Origin: Monarcha castaneiventris obscurior
Taxonomy: Eukaryota > Chordata > Aves > Passeriformes > Monarchidae
Length of the DNA stretch: 64,000 nucleotides
NCBI GenBank assembly: GCA_026261815.1
Contig: JAMPIT010000894.1
Location: 55,976,147 to 56,040,146 of the forward strand
Reading direction: 5' to 3'
Shown here: positions 39,101 to 53,800 of the stretch, in pieces
Numbering within the stretch: the first letter of the stretch is position 1
How the letters are laid out: the number at the start of each line of letters is the position of its first letter
Program-made: the position numbers and the translations under genes
The notes under the pieces: generated by a model
The model's input: the letters and a program-made list of their open reading frames with translations, nothing else
The model's database searches: none
Told to the model about the DNA's origin: nothing

Positions 39101-42100
39101 AACAGCTCAGACACACACAAACACGCACGTACACACATTTTTTATGCTGGAAAAAAAGTCTCGTGACATGAAGGTAACAAGAACTATTTGATTCATAAAT
39201 TTGAGTATTTGGCACCACCTATAAAATGCAAATTTCATTGTTCTTTGGCAGCACTTGCTGCTAAATAACATGCTGGGAGGAAGAGGTTAGCAGCAGTCTG
39301 AGAAGGCTGGAACATTCAATGTGACAAATCGGATGTCAGAAATGGGTACCAGATGTTACTGTGTGAAACAGAAAGGGCACAAGAGTCAGGGCTCAAACCA
39401 GCCCTTTCTCACCCATTTTCAGAGGCCAGCTTTACAGGGGTGTTTAGCTGGTGAGATCCATGAATTCCATGGATGCAGCATCAGTGCCCACCCCTGGGAT
39501 CCTGGGAGACGAAGCCTGTCAGACGCTCGGCACAGCTCCAAGGAGCCTCAAACAGGAGCGAGGGAGCAGCCCACACTGCAGGCTGAGGCTTGGCAGCTGA
39601 ATTTCAGCATCCTGCCCCATTTTCCTGGTGGCATTTCTGTGCTTTCAGATGGGAAATGCACTCGGAGGTGGAAGAGGTGCGCTGCAGTGAATCTGCAGTG
39701 CATCGGGCAAAGGGATTTTATGTAACTTCTCAGTAAAACACTGTGCCAGGCACACGTCGCCCAACTGCAGCATCAAAGGCAAGGCAAAAACAATTTTTTC
39801 TGTGATGTGCACACATCTCAGAGTTTATAATTACTCTGAGGACACTCCAGAATCTGCAGCAGCTCATTAATCTGCTTTCAAGGTTTTTAACAAATTTTCT
39901 TTAAAATATGTTTTATATATAGTATACACAATCTATCGAAATATATTTTTAAAATCTGCTGCCATGCCTGCTCCCAGAATGTTTTCAACATTGATTTCCA
40001 GGAAAATATCCCCTGTGAAAAACTAGTTTTTATTAGCATAGTACTGGTATCTTAATTCCTCAGAAAGCAGTGTACCAGTCAGCCCATTCACATGGCCCCA
40101 CATGACTCCTGCAGTCTGACAGGAGGTGTCCAAATGCAGGGAATCATTTCAGGAATCTGACAACTACAGCATGCCCTGAAGAATTTTATAAAAGGTTTAA
40201 ACTCTACTGAACACATCCCCCTGACCTTGGTACTTTCTTTCACCTTGCTAAAAACACATTCCTGGCAGTGAGAGGGTTGACAGTAAACGCCCCCCCCCCC
40301 CAAAATATTTTTCATCTACAATGTTTAGAGGATGGGCAACCACAGGTGAACTTCTTTGTTTTCCAGAATGGTTTAGACCTTCTCTAGGGGCTGATCTTCA
40401 GGGCTGACTGAGCAACAGCAGTTTGTACACGTGACAAAGGATTGAAAAACTCGACATTGCCCCAGTGTGGGGGCTATTTTTAATCCTCGTTCTGGGTTCA
40501 CACAGTGTCAGCTTGCACCTAGTGTTTGTTCAGACTGCACAAGACAATTCCTCTGCCTTGTGCTGGCTGCATGAGCTCCTTGGACCATAAAGCAGCATCT
40601 CCTCTGGCTGGGTTTGACATTTACCTACACAAAACTCTCCCAGTTCTGATGGGAGCAAGAGGACGATACCCATTCCTAGGGGATTTCCACAAAACACTGA
40701 CATTGGGACTTAGGTGAAAATCCCAGGAGCTGGTTGTTCATTCTTCTGAATCAAGAGAGCAGCTTCAGGCTGTTCTTCAGAACAAACAGAAGATTTTAAT
40801 TGCAATGACAAAAGCTCACTGTCAAGTAGCCACGCACTTAGAAGAACTATCTAAATTCAAGATTTAATACTTTGGCAAATAATGGGGTTTGGGGTTTTGC
40901 ATTTCAGACTGTGAAATTATGTAGACTGATAAATCACATGAAGGAGTCTGAGCTTTTTTCAGGATGCTGAGTGCACATTAAACATCTCATGGCACTCTGG
41001 CTTGTGGCTTATCAATAGTTCCCTGGGTTTAGGAGCAAGTTAAGACTTTGCTGAGCAGATTTCACTGCCTATACCCAATGAACTTACATCATATCCACTG
41101 TTCCGGATGCCACGTCTAGGCCTTTCTCGAGTCACCAGAAGATCCATCTCTGTTTCCCCTGGGCTGGGACTGTTCAGAGACTGCCTGCTTCTGTACACCG
41201 AGTTCTTCAATGGCTGCCTAGAAGACATGAAACAAGAAAACAGTAAAATGAAAAATAAATTAATGACAGGCAGCAGTTTTCAATACTCACCTTTATTCTT
41301 AAATGATGATGTTCATAAAAATGCCACTTCGTTACAGGACATTCTTTCTACACATATGAAGTGCTAAAAATCAGTAAGCTTATTGAGAGATGATTCATTG
41401 TTCATACGGTTTAAGGAAAACAAAGTTATGTAAAAGACATGGACATTGTATGTGGGAGCTTATCAGACGAAATCTGTCCCAAGAAGATATCATGACCCTT
41501 TTAACTTCAGCTGATATGATTCAAATCCATTTAAAAAAAAAAAAAAAAAAAAAAAAAACCAACAACAACAAAAAATCCCCATAAAAAAACGCAGCATCTC
41601 CCACACACACAGATGGGGAGCAGAGATTTTGGTTGCTGATCCTGAGCAATAAGAGAGAAGCAGAAAAACGCTCCACTGAAACAAACACCCAGCAAAGGGA
41701 ACGGGAAGAGACACAGTAGTGGGAGGAAACTGCTTGCAAGATGCTGTTTTTAAATAGCCAGTTTGGTAACTGGCCACAGCTTTCTCAGAGAGCTGTGCTT
41801 CCTGGGATTCAGCTGCTTCCAGCACAGCTCTGAGCAGCACTGGGACAAAGTGCTGCTCATCCCTGGGCATTGAGCTTCCACTGCTGGGTGCTCCAAACCA
41901 AGGGGAAGCAAATGCAATAGAAAGGCAGAATAAAAATGAATACCCAAAATACCTGGTAATCTCATCAACAAAACCATTTCTGCCCTGGTTTCTGGTTATA
42001 CAAAAACAAATGCAGCACCCCTCTGTGAAATGCAGAACATATCTGTACGTATCTGCAGGAGGGTTTGCTAAATGGTGATACAGGAACTTTATGCTTCATC

Positions 42101-45100
42101 AAGCTGCATCTTTTAAGAAGGCTGCTTCTACACCAGCACAGTTTATGAGTTGTTTTCATACTGTGTCTGGCCATTACTCATTTTTTTGCACACTCCAGAG
42201 AAGCACTGGTCCTGAAGTAGATCAGTAGCAGATGAAATAATGGCATCTCATCTTCATTTATTAACACAGTAACTACACTGCTAGAGCCTGATACAAAGTT
42301 ATCTTTGCCTAACCATGCTATTTTTCTGCCTGGTGCAATTACTCCATTCAGAATATTAAAATCAGATCAGGTCATCTAACACGTCTCTGTGCTGCTTATT
42401 TTACACAGGGGACCTGGCAGTGCTCATGGTAAAGTAAGACAAGTTGCACTGTTATGTCTGAAGTCACACTTTCAAGTCACTTCATGGTTTAATGTCTCAA
42501 GAACTATCAATGAAATGAACAGACAAGACAGTCCAAATTAATTCACTGATAAATAATTCTTCAGGTATTCCAGATCTTGTTAACAGCACTTTTTGCCTTG
42601 GCAGATTAGAGCAGCAGAAGCTGGTTTGCAGAAATCCGGAAAGTAGGACATTTACATGATCAGACAGGATAAAAGGTAGGACAAAAAAATAGCAATTTCA
42701 CGCTTCTGATTAAATAAATTACTCAGGCATGTACTTAGTTTTATGGCAACTTTCAAGAACTTCTGTGTGACCTTTGATCACAAATCACCATGCTCATGTT
42801 TGAAAGTCCCAAATGCACTGCCAAAGCAGAAGACAAGCAGAACTTTTGGAATAAGTTTCCCCTATAAAAATATTGAATGAATTCTTTCTTCCTATATAGT
42901 GTTTCTCTGACTATACTGTTGATATTACCAAAAACAGGGTTGTGCACAGTCAATCAGATCTGACAATCTTCATCTTCTTACATCAAAGGTCTCCAAAATT
43001 TCATGTTTTACAATAGGTCCATAAATACTTAGTTGAGGCAGTTGTGCTATAATTCCTAAGGGATTCAACTATACAGCTCTGTAAAACATGCAGATTCTTG
43101 ACCTGATTACAAACTATTAAAGAAAATCCAAGAATAGTGTGTATCATCAGTAGGCTCTTAAAAATTACCTTGAGATTGCCAATTACCTCCTTTAAGAGAG
43201 TTTTACCAATGAGAAAGGAGGTATGAACAGGAACAACTGGCATTCAGCTGGGTAAGGATGTGCCTTCTGGGAGCACAGCTGGAATGTTTTAAAACATGAG
43301 TATTGCGCTACTGATGACTGAAAGGTACCTAGAGCACAAAGCTCTTTGTTCTGGAAAAAATCAAATCATTTAGCAGCAATGCTATGTAAATCACTTTTAA
43401 ATGTAATTTAAAATTAATCCAAAATATAAAGATAACCCTCAGTAATCAACTGCATCTCTATTTTCTGATATGTTTTGCAAGCGCTGTAATAATGTGACTT
43501 AAGTTAGAGGAATATATACAAAACAGAAAAGATTAGAATAGACCTTTTCCCTAGAAACTTTTAAATCTTTGACTTAGTTTTTAGTGATATCATTTTAAAA
43601 ATTGCAATTTTTCAAGTTTTAATTGCTGTAACAATGATTCAAGACAAAAAAGGTTAGAAATCATTTTTTTCAATTGCAGGCTTAGTTTGCTTTTAAAGCA
43701 ATTTTATTTCATTACAGAAATACAATTGTATTGATTCATTTATCAATAACCAAACACCACATTAACTGTAGTATTTTTCAAGGTTTTCCTCCAGCAGGGT
43801 GACATTTTAGCCATCTTATTTTTGTTAGAAAAATTAGGACAATAATTGTCACGTGTGTTGCAGCATATCAAGTTCAGCTCCAGGTCATAGTATGGAAATT
43901 CTAGCATGGAATTCAGAACTGGTTTGTTTGTAAAGATCTGCAGCATCTGTAAAGTTCATTAAGTGTTTTGTGTCTTCACAGAAAGTGCATCAGAAATGGT
44001 TCTCTCTTCCCATGTAGGGATACAGATAATATATTTAACAAGTAAGTCCAGCAGCCAGCCTTTTATGGATCAGCTACACATTGGAATCGTTCCTCCACAG
44101 CAGTTTACCTGCCTCCCAGCAGTTTATGTCATGCCAGGGATCACTGTCTCAAATAGACTGCGACAGGTTTACACAACACATCAGAAAACATGCAGGAAAA
44201 GTGTATGGGATCTTCCCACACACTGGCACAAACAATCGTCATTGTATTCAACAGAAAGCACATGGCTGTGTTAAAGCTTCAGTTTAATGTTTTAAACATT
44301 TCCTGTGAGCCATGGGACACATAATGAACATCCAAATTAATGCTTCAATCAGTCACTGTATGTACAGCATGCAGCCACACCAGTGTGTTGAGGGAACCTT
44401 CCAGCTCCCTGGACTAAATGTACTCCTCAACAAGTGTTCCCAGACTTCTGTCTGTACCTCCTGGACCTCCTGGCAGAGCAGGGCTCCCATGTAGGGAAGG
44501 CTCCATTTCTCTCCTTTTCAGTGCACAATGAATTGGAAAAGTGCACAAGGAAATGGTGCCCCAGGACCTCCAGCAAGAACATAACACACGGCTGAGTTAG
44601 CATCCTTTCATTGACCAGTGCAGCCCTGGGAAAGGCCTTCCAGGGCAGTATCGCTCAGCCACGGAACTCTAGACCTACAGAAATTCATCTGATCACAACT
44701 TCTGCCCATATTCTGAGGCAACAGTGCATTTGTAATTCCCATTACAGCCTTTTTCATCTCTGTGCCCCGGGGGTAATTGCTGAAGTTGCACTGTGTGCAA
44801 TGCCTGTGTCACCAGCAATGCTTTGACTGCAGTCAATTTAAGCTCATAGGAAAATTTTGGTCTGAACTTCCCAGGAGATGGGCTGCAAGATTGCACGTCC
44901 AGACATGAGAGCCATTTCCAGAGGAAAGGTGCTTCATATCTCTTTTTCTGTCATGGATCAACTGATGCTTGTCTCTGATCACAGTAAGAACCAGAGCCCT
45001 CCTGTGCAAGGTGCAAAGGCAAACACCCTCTTTTACAACCCTTCACATTTCCAGAACTTCCAAGAAAGAGAAATCTGCACACTGGGCCGTGCCTGGGATA

Positions 45101-48100
45101 GGACTGGCGTGATCTCCTCTTTCCAACGTGCCAGTTTGTGTTTCAGAGAGCACCAGCAACAGAGCGCCCACCCACGGCAGCAACTCAGGCTCAGTCAGCA
45201 CCTGCACTCCCCCTACATTTCTAAACTGGGGAGATGAATGCTCCTGGTGTGCCATCCTCAGAAGACAGTGAAGTGTTAATCAAACATTAGCAATGTTATA
45301 CCACATGCCAGCTTCACGTGACAGATGAGCAAGTTATGAGTTTCTCTGTTAAAGGCACAGGAAGATCACAGGCACACACAACACCTTACAGGTACCATCC
45401 CTGCAGGACTTCATGGACAACACACTGCTTCTGCTATCTCATGCCTACAGCAATAGTTACATTTAGATTAAAATAATGACAAAATAGTAACATCACTGTA
45501 TTTTGAAAAAGAACCAATTCAGATGATAACTTCCTACCTAAAGTCTGCTCTGAGTATCACCAATAACATTACTACCACTTTTTCTGTTTACCTTTGAGAA
45601 TGACTCACAAGAACTTGCAACAGTCCCTTCCCTTTTTTTTTTTCTTTCCATTTGTTTGTTTTTAACCACACTGCAGCTCTACCAGAGGATATGCTTTCCA
45701 CGGGCTATATGAATTTTCTTCATAAAACAGAAGGGACCAGTGACCATACAACAAACAGCTGGCTCATTAAAACTGCCCCTCTGACTCCCAGGACATCAAC
45801 TCTCCTCCCAGATGAAGCAGTGCATACAAAACGTCTCACCTGTTCTTAGGCTCAGCAAATGGAGATGAGACATCTGCATCTGGATCCAAAATGTGGTCAA
45901 GTTCTTTCTGGTTTTTCTCATACATCCTTCTTCTGTCTGTCAGCCCCTTGCTATTATCAACCTGTGGGAAATCATAGTAGCCCTTCCTCTTGGCTTTCAG
46001 GCGCAGCTTGTTGCGGTAGTGCTCTATGTCAGACTTCTGCTTCAAAGCCTTGTTCACCTAAAAGGCAAGAAGATGTTTCAGGGCTGCTGGTGGGCTGGCT
46101 ACCTCCAAAGGATATTGTCGGCGTGTTTGAAGCGCTGCATGTGTCATCTCTCCGTACCACACCGTGCCATCTGCAAGCAGCGAGGAACTGCAAGTGAACA
46201 GAGTCGCTGCATTTTTATGCCTTGGCAGATGGTTAAATAATTTTAGCCCAAAAAACTGTGTACATTACAATAGTGACTCAGAGACACCCACTGAGGAAAA
46301 ACACTGGTGGTGTCAGCCAGTTGGCGTGACCCAACACCACATGTGCTTCGGGGCACCATGGGCACAACTCACCCATCAAAACTCTGCTGGGGTACAGAGA
46401 CATCGCCCCTGACTACACAAAACCTTAAATAAGTCACCACTGATGGCGGGGAAGAATTCCAGTGAAATGATATCAAATGTTTCTTTTATTTACATTTTTT
46501 CTTACAAATCTGTTATGGGCTCCTGTCAGAGAGTAACCTTAAAAAAGGGGGTGTGTGGTCTGTCCTGGTACAGCTTAGCCCCATGGTTTCATCTAAGTAT
46601 TGAGAAAATTTCCCTCCTGCTTCAAACTGCAAGTTACTTGGGAATCAGGAATTTACTTGGGCTTTGTGCTTCCAGAGTCAAATTCCACAGTCTTCTCACA
46701 AATTACAGGAATTGTGTGTGCAAGGGTGCACACAGCACCAGGAGTGTCATCCTGCTGCCGTACGGAAAAGAGATGCTGAAAGCTAAATAAGTCTTTCTCT
46801 GAGTTTGGAAGGTACATGGCACATCAGGACTTAAAATACAAGTATAAAGTGGAGCACAACAGGCTGCAGTAATCCAGGCCCACATGGGAGCTCTGATGAC
46901 ACTGTCTTTTACAGTGTCCCTGGCAGCAGCCCTCCCTGCTGCTTTTAAACTGTTTTTAGCTGTTTAAATGGCTGATGCAGTGAGAGTTTGTAAACAAGGT
47001 ACCTTTGTGCCTTGCTCCCATTATGTTCAACAACTTCATAAAAGCCTCAGTGCTTTGTAAATTGGCAGGTCTTGATTAAATCTACATCAAAACATGAATC
47101 TAAGTGTTGCAGTCAAAGCATGTTTTTTGGCCAGCATCTGGATCAGGCATTTGTGCCATCCCACTTTTTTCTTTCGAAACAACTGCACTCTCTGTGCACA
47201 GGCTGGAGCACAGAGCAAGGCCATGGTCCCATTGCACCCTTTCTCACTCTGAATGAGATGTATTGATCAGTAAAGAAAGATCAGCTTGGCACCCAGATGA
47301 TCTATACATATTTTCATGCCGAGCCACAGAATTCACGTAGGAAAAGATCTTATTCTGCTTTCTGCCTTCATGACTCACTTTTTTAAACAGGAGAGAAGGA
47401 CATTGGGAGGGTAGGAATATAGAAAATTGCCTCTTCCAAGGTTGCAGGCATTCACAGGTGCATTGTGAAAGAGCAGATCTTAAATTCTCACATCTCTGAG
47501 CCCACAATGCTAATGAAATTTATATAGCATAAAGGTGAGAAGCTCCTAGCAGCCCTCAACTCTAACAGGCCTAAGATCATTCCACTTGTGGCTGTAGCCA
47601 AGGAAACACCTGGAGACACTATGGGACAGTCCTCACCTCTCCATTGATGATGGCAGACTCGTGGCTCCTCTCTGAAGCAGCATGGACAGCAGGGAGAGGC
47701 ACGGGTTTGATGGCGATGAGCTGCACCGATCCCGAGGAGGTGTCGAAGGGGTCGATGGCAGACTTGGCAATGTTATCAAAGAGAATCCCTCCTTCCTCAT
47801 CATCACTCACGGCCACTAGAGCACATCAAACTCACTCAGCATAAAGACACAGACATTTCTGCTGCATGCTCAAGGGGAAATTCAGCTGGCACACGCTTTG
47901 GATTAATGATGTACTCAGTGCACCCGAGGTGCAGGCCTGGGAGACCTTTACACTGGGAAAAACATCCCATTAGATCACAGAAAATATTATGTATTCAAAG
48001 GATTATCTGTCACTTCCCCAAAGAAGGTTGATTTCCAATCTGAACTAATAAGATGGAAAAAAAAGGAGAAGAATGAAACAGGAAATTGTATGAAAATGCC

Positions 48101-50836
48101 AGTGAAAGTTAAAGTACCAAGGTTTCACATGGAGACACGCACACAAGTGCCCATATGCCAAGGCATCAGTAGCTACACCTGATCTAACTCAAGAGTGCAG
48201 CTTTTTTTCTCTTATACTGCAGGAGCAAGGGCATACTCAAAATTGGCAAAAATAAGTAGGTTTATTTTTCAAAACTTACTAATGCTAAAAATGCCATTTA
48301 TTAAAATAAAAGCATTTTCTGCTGTGTGTTAAAAATGCTTAAGAAACTGATGGTATCTAATCTTATGTTAATTTTTTGCTTTGCAAGCAGTAGCTCAGGT
48401 CTCTGTAAAGTTAAACTGTTAAAATTTCTTAAGAGCCAGAAAAAGGCTTCTGTAAATCTTTAAAATTAAATGGCATGGCAAAGCATCTTTAGTTTCCGAT
48501 TTTTATAGAAATGGATAACTCTTTCACGTGCAATTGGGCCCTTTCTCTTCCAGATTTTCTTTGCAAACCTGCATCACCTTGTCAGCTGTTGAACCTGAAA
48601 CATCTTACCCGCGTTTTGAAGTGAAAGAATGACACCAAAGCATGAGTACACATTCTACAAAGAGATCCTTGCAAACATTTTTGAATAATTATGCTATTAG
48701 AGGGAAGAATGCTTGCTCCATCTCCTCACTGACAGGAGCAGAGATCCTCTGCTAAAGAACAAAGTGGTCTTCTCTAAATTTATTTCCTCTGAAAATACAC
48801 TCTGCTTTAATATTTAATCACTGCACAAATTACAGTGGACCTGTATAAACTCAGCAGTTTAGACAGCAAATGATTTTGGTAAGAAAATATTTGACAGCAG
48901 TAACATAAATGATGAACCCTCTGAGTAAGCTCATTATCTCTGTCTGTGCTCAGTGTGACTGGAGCTGGCACCACTTGAGCTTTTGAGCAATAGATGGGTT
49001 AAGTCACTCTGTCATTAAATATTGTCCCTGCAGCTCCACAGAACTGTCCAAACACAATAGAGCCTTTAGTGGGTCTGGAATGCCCTTGTCCCTCCTGGGG
49101 CTGTTCGAACACTCCAGATGTGTGTGCTCGGCAGAGCGAGCGGCTCACGAGCCCGGCTCTGTGACAGGAACCGCGACTGCCAGGGACCACCAGGACACCA
49201 CAGAACATCAGAGAACAAGGGGATCCTCGCCTGGCACTGGCCACATGTGAGCAGGGAGGCATTCACGTTACAATGAGTATAGAAGTGAAGCATGGATGCT
49301 CTTCCCTGGGAGCATTTTGAAACCCAGCAGCCACAAAGAGCTCAGCTTGATGCAGATGCATGGGGCGTCCCCCCAGACCTCGTTTCTCGATCAGAAACCA
49401 AGAGTTTCTCTTAATGAAACAGAATTCCCCTAGGATTCATTAAAGAAAAGAAAAAATTAAAGGTAAAAAGTATCAGAAATCACAGATGATAACTAATTCT
49501 GATGTGGAGCCCTAATACCACAGAGCACCCTCAGTATCAGCCCTCTCAAAGGTGAGCACATCTCCTGCACCTACTGCGGTGCTACTGGCATGAACATGAG
49601 AGCCAAATGGGACTAGAAACTGGAATTTTATTCCACCTTAGCTTTGAGTTTGTTCATTAACTGGCATTTATAATCTAAAAGTAGGGGTTTTTTCCCATTG
49701 CCCCTTTTTCACTGGTAGGTGATAAAGAGAGCCTGTGATCTGCAGTCACTGGCACACTGTTATGGTATGTGTTGGCAGTGAACTGCAGCAAGCACTGGGA
49801 ATTTCATTATTTGCTCCTATCCATTGCCCAAGAGAATTTACAGCAACCATTCATAACATGACTGAACCACAACAACTTCCAAACTTTGGGGAACAAACCA
49901 AGAGAAGTTCAGAGAAACGTGGGAAGACTCCTGGAGTGTTTTTTTCTGCTATGTATCCCTGCTCTGGGCCAGTCCACCCATCCCAGCATCTCCGCATGGC
50001 CAGCATGGGAAACTTCAGGGAACTGCCCACGTGTTCTTTACAGTCACTCACAATAAGCACCCTTGCTTATTACAGTTAGCAACAAGGTTTAAAAGCCATG
50101 TTTTAAATTTCTGTTTTCAAACAGATGCATTCCAACATTATTGTGGAGTCGTTCTACTAGTGCCTCTGTGTGAGCACAGAGTGAGACTTAAAATCTCAGT
50201 GGCAGAAAAGGGCAAAACCCAACTTAATCACTACTTAACAGCAATTTCCCACCTCTGAAATTTCTCGTGCTAGATAGCTCATGCCACATGACCCCCTGAG
50301 ACTGAATTACTCCTCCTAATCTTTCTGTGGCTGCAGCACGTGAAGATCTACCCAGAGCAATCTTATATTCAGGTCGAGCGCCAATTGCAGTGAAGAGCAG
50401 CGAGGCACCGGGTCCTTGAGGAGCAGGACCACTCCTGAATCTCTCTCCACACCACTGCAGCTCTCAGCACACAAGATCTGCTCCATGCACCCTGCCCCGG
50501 GGGTGCTGCCCTCCCATTTCCGTGCAGCTCTGCACTACTTCCAGCCGGCAATGCCAGCAGGTGGTGCTACCCACTCGTGACCAGCTGGTCCCATGGAAAA
50601 GGGGCTGTGGAACTGCAGCTCTGAACGGTTAAAAAAACAGTCAGACAGGTAAAGTATTCTATTTTTATCTAGTTAATAATTTAGAGTAAAAAAAAATAAA
50701 AGTGATGCTTCTGTCAGCCAAAGATTTCAATGAGGGCCAGAGAAGAGTCGTCCTCTCTCTTTCCCTCTACCTTGTCTTTCCTCCCCTCTAGCTCATCAAA
50801 ATATCCTGGAAGGGAGAAAAAAAGGACTGAAATGCA

Positions 50837-50867
<31 letters not shown>

Positions 50868-53800
50868 CATTTAAATTGCCTCTGAATAGGGTAACCTTCC
50901 AGCCAAACACCTGAAACTAAGATTTGTGCTGTCCTGCTCAGAAGTAATCATTTGCAAGATTTTGGAAGTCCTCAGTAAAAGAATAACATCAATAGAGAAA
51001 AACACAGAAAGCCAAAACCTGGGAAACACCTGGAAGCAGGTGGACATGCTCTGCCTTATCTTACATCACTCAACGAAATATTTTTGAAGATTTATTTTAC
51101 ATGATGGGAAGGCAAACCTTGTCACCATACCTACAGAATATACCTACCATTTGACAAAGAGCAAATAATGTCACATATCTGAAATAGCTCCTTAGGAAAA
51201 AGCCCAGGTATCAGTATTTCAAACAGAAATCCTGACTCCTGAATGTGGTTTAATAATGGGGAAGTAATTTTCATTTTAGAGAAAATCTCCATATATAGAA
51301 AAAAAATAGACATCTTTCTATATCATCTAAGTCATTCTATTGGTCAAATGACTACCTAAAGAAAGGTACAAACAAGAACTCTTAGCAATAAAGAAATGTC
51401 TCTTTCTGAAGGAGTTTATAGGCCTATAAGTAAAATACAAGTTTCCTTACATTAGTATCTGAACCTATCCTGGACAGAAGCACCTCTCTGGAAGACACTG
51501 CAGGTAACAGGAGACACACTTGTGTACACACACACCCTTTCAAAACTGCACCCAGCTCTGAGACAGTGCAATGCCAAACCTCTCACAGACAGCATAAATC
51601 TTATATTTTCAGAAACAGCCAGCTTACAGACTAATGGAAGCAGCTCATGATTCCTCCTGGGCAGTATTTCCTTAGGTGTCAAATCTGCCAAAAAGCACGG
51701 TGATGTGCCTGGGGTGTTGGAGTCCTGGGCTTGCCTGGGATCCTGAAGCAGAAGCCACCTGAGGAGGTCATTTGAGATCTCTAAACTGGTATTTGCAGGT
51801 TTCCTATGAAACTGTGTACACAGGCTGAGTACTTGTCTCTTAGCTGCTTGTTTTCTTCCCTTTCCAGGAAGGTTTCCTGTCCTTACAAGCAGAAGCAAGG
51901 TTCTCTCTCTGTGGCTATGTCTTCTCCTCCAACCACATCTGCCTCACTTCTAAACATCAAAGTCTTTCAAAAAGAGACCAAATATTTCATAATGTCTGCA
52001 GTGAATCCATCACCCCTTTTCTTGGCTGACACTTCTGTAATAAGTAGGTATATTCAATAATTAAAAGAAAATTATTTAACTGATAGGGGTGATGAACATA
52101 CAAAAGATAGGGAAGGTATGAGAGCCCACAACAGAAGCTTCTTTAAGGAAGTGGTGCCCTAGGAGTTTTAAAAACCTTTGCAGAAATAGTCTTCTGTTTG
52201 CACAATAAAACTGTACATTTGTCTTCTTCAGTGCTGACACATCAGTGAAAAATCTCAGCCACTCAGACTGCCTGGATCTGATGGCATCAACATCTACATG
52301 CTCTTTACACTATTGCTTGGATGAAAACTCCTGTCAGGCTCAATTAGTGGCAGAGTAAAGGTCATCCAGAGGGGAAGGCAAACATGAATGAAGACATATT
52401 TATTTGTGTGACCATTTGCAGATCCCAGATCCTGCAGATACCTGCTAAAACAGACACCTTAGCAACACAGCATGCAGTATTTTCCTGCCATGAGATAAGC
52501 AACCAAAAAGACAGAGTCAAAAAAAAAAAAAAGAAATGGTATTGAGTAAGTCTGAAGCAGGATGCTGGCACTGTCACAGGGCTCTCACTATTTAAAGCAA
52601 ATAAACAACAAAAAAAGAGCAGTGGAAGAAATGGAAACAGTAAGAAGGGGAAGAATTAGTCTATGTCACACGAGCTGAAATCTTGGGAGAAGAATAAAAG
52701 GAATTGATGTGTAAAACTTCTGGGAGGTTCAATAGCAACTGGTGCCAATGCACAGGATTTTAGCTGAACAGGTGGATTTTGTGTATTCTTGGGGGTTTTT
52801 ACCCCCCCTGTGGTTAAATGTAGTAAATTACTCCAAAAGGCCTAGGAGTTTACTGTGAGGAGGTGAAGAGTCAGGTGAAATCCCTACTTAACACACTTTC
52901 TGGGCCAAATGAAGCTAATGCTTCAGGATGAGGGAATGGATGATGAAAAGAGGAGACTCCTTTCTCTACCCCATGAATTCTTCCCAGCACTCTGATTTCT
53001 TAGCCTTTCAAAGACACAGGCATTATGAAAGGGAATCATCTCACTTCAATCTGCACAGGTGCTCCAATGCAGTTGTCAGGGCTCCTTTCTGACTGGGTCT
53101 TACCTCCAGAGATCTGTCCCAGCTGGCCATGAGCCTCTGGAAGCAGCCCTGCCCACTCTGCCTTGTACTTCACCCAGCACAGAAAAGGCAGAAGGAGGGT
53201 GCTGGATGTCTGCTGGGATCCAGCTCCTCCAGCTAACTCTGTGTCCAAGCTGCTACATCCCTGCCACTGGACAACATTGCTGTTGCCATATTTCATTTTA
53301 TTTTGACTCACCACAGACGACTGCTCAGAAATTCAGAAAAACAGGCTCTGATGCTGAGCTGCCACATCAGACAGAGTGAAAACTAGTGGCCCACACTTCT
53401 GTAGAATAAAGGAGGCAGTGTAGCATAGCTTGGCTGAATTACATCCAAAAATCCCTTTGATTTTAGGTAAGCCAATAATACAGACAAGTTTTTCCCCCTG
53501 CTACTTTGCTCCTGCAGACAGCTCTTGCCTGGACAAAGGAAATTATACTCTAGAGACTGATATTTTAAAAAGGAGTGAGGCCCTTCACTGAATGACTTCT
53601 GTTTTCAAAGACAATGTCCAAATGATTGGAAAATGAGGAGTTGTTCCAGTTTCTTACACACGGAAGTTTGACTCTTTGAGAATGCTGCTTGTACATCTCC
53701 ACCTGTGGTGATGAGGTTTAAGTACAAATCTGAGCTCAACTACTCAAGTTCTTAGCCCAAAAGTTGGGGAGTCATATGCTTCATTGACCATTGATAGCAA

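Noticed and set aside
48999..49262. 87-codon minus-strand open frame with several Cys residues
   Set aside because: No matching splice sites and no place in the continuous KIAA1549L reading, in which 56441 joins directly to 47815.
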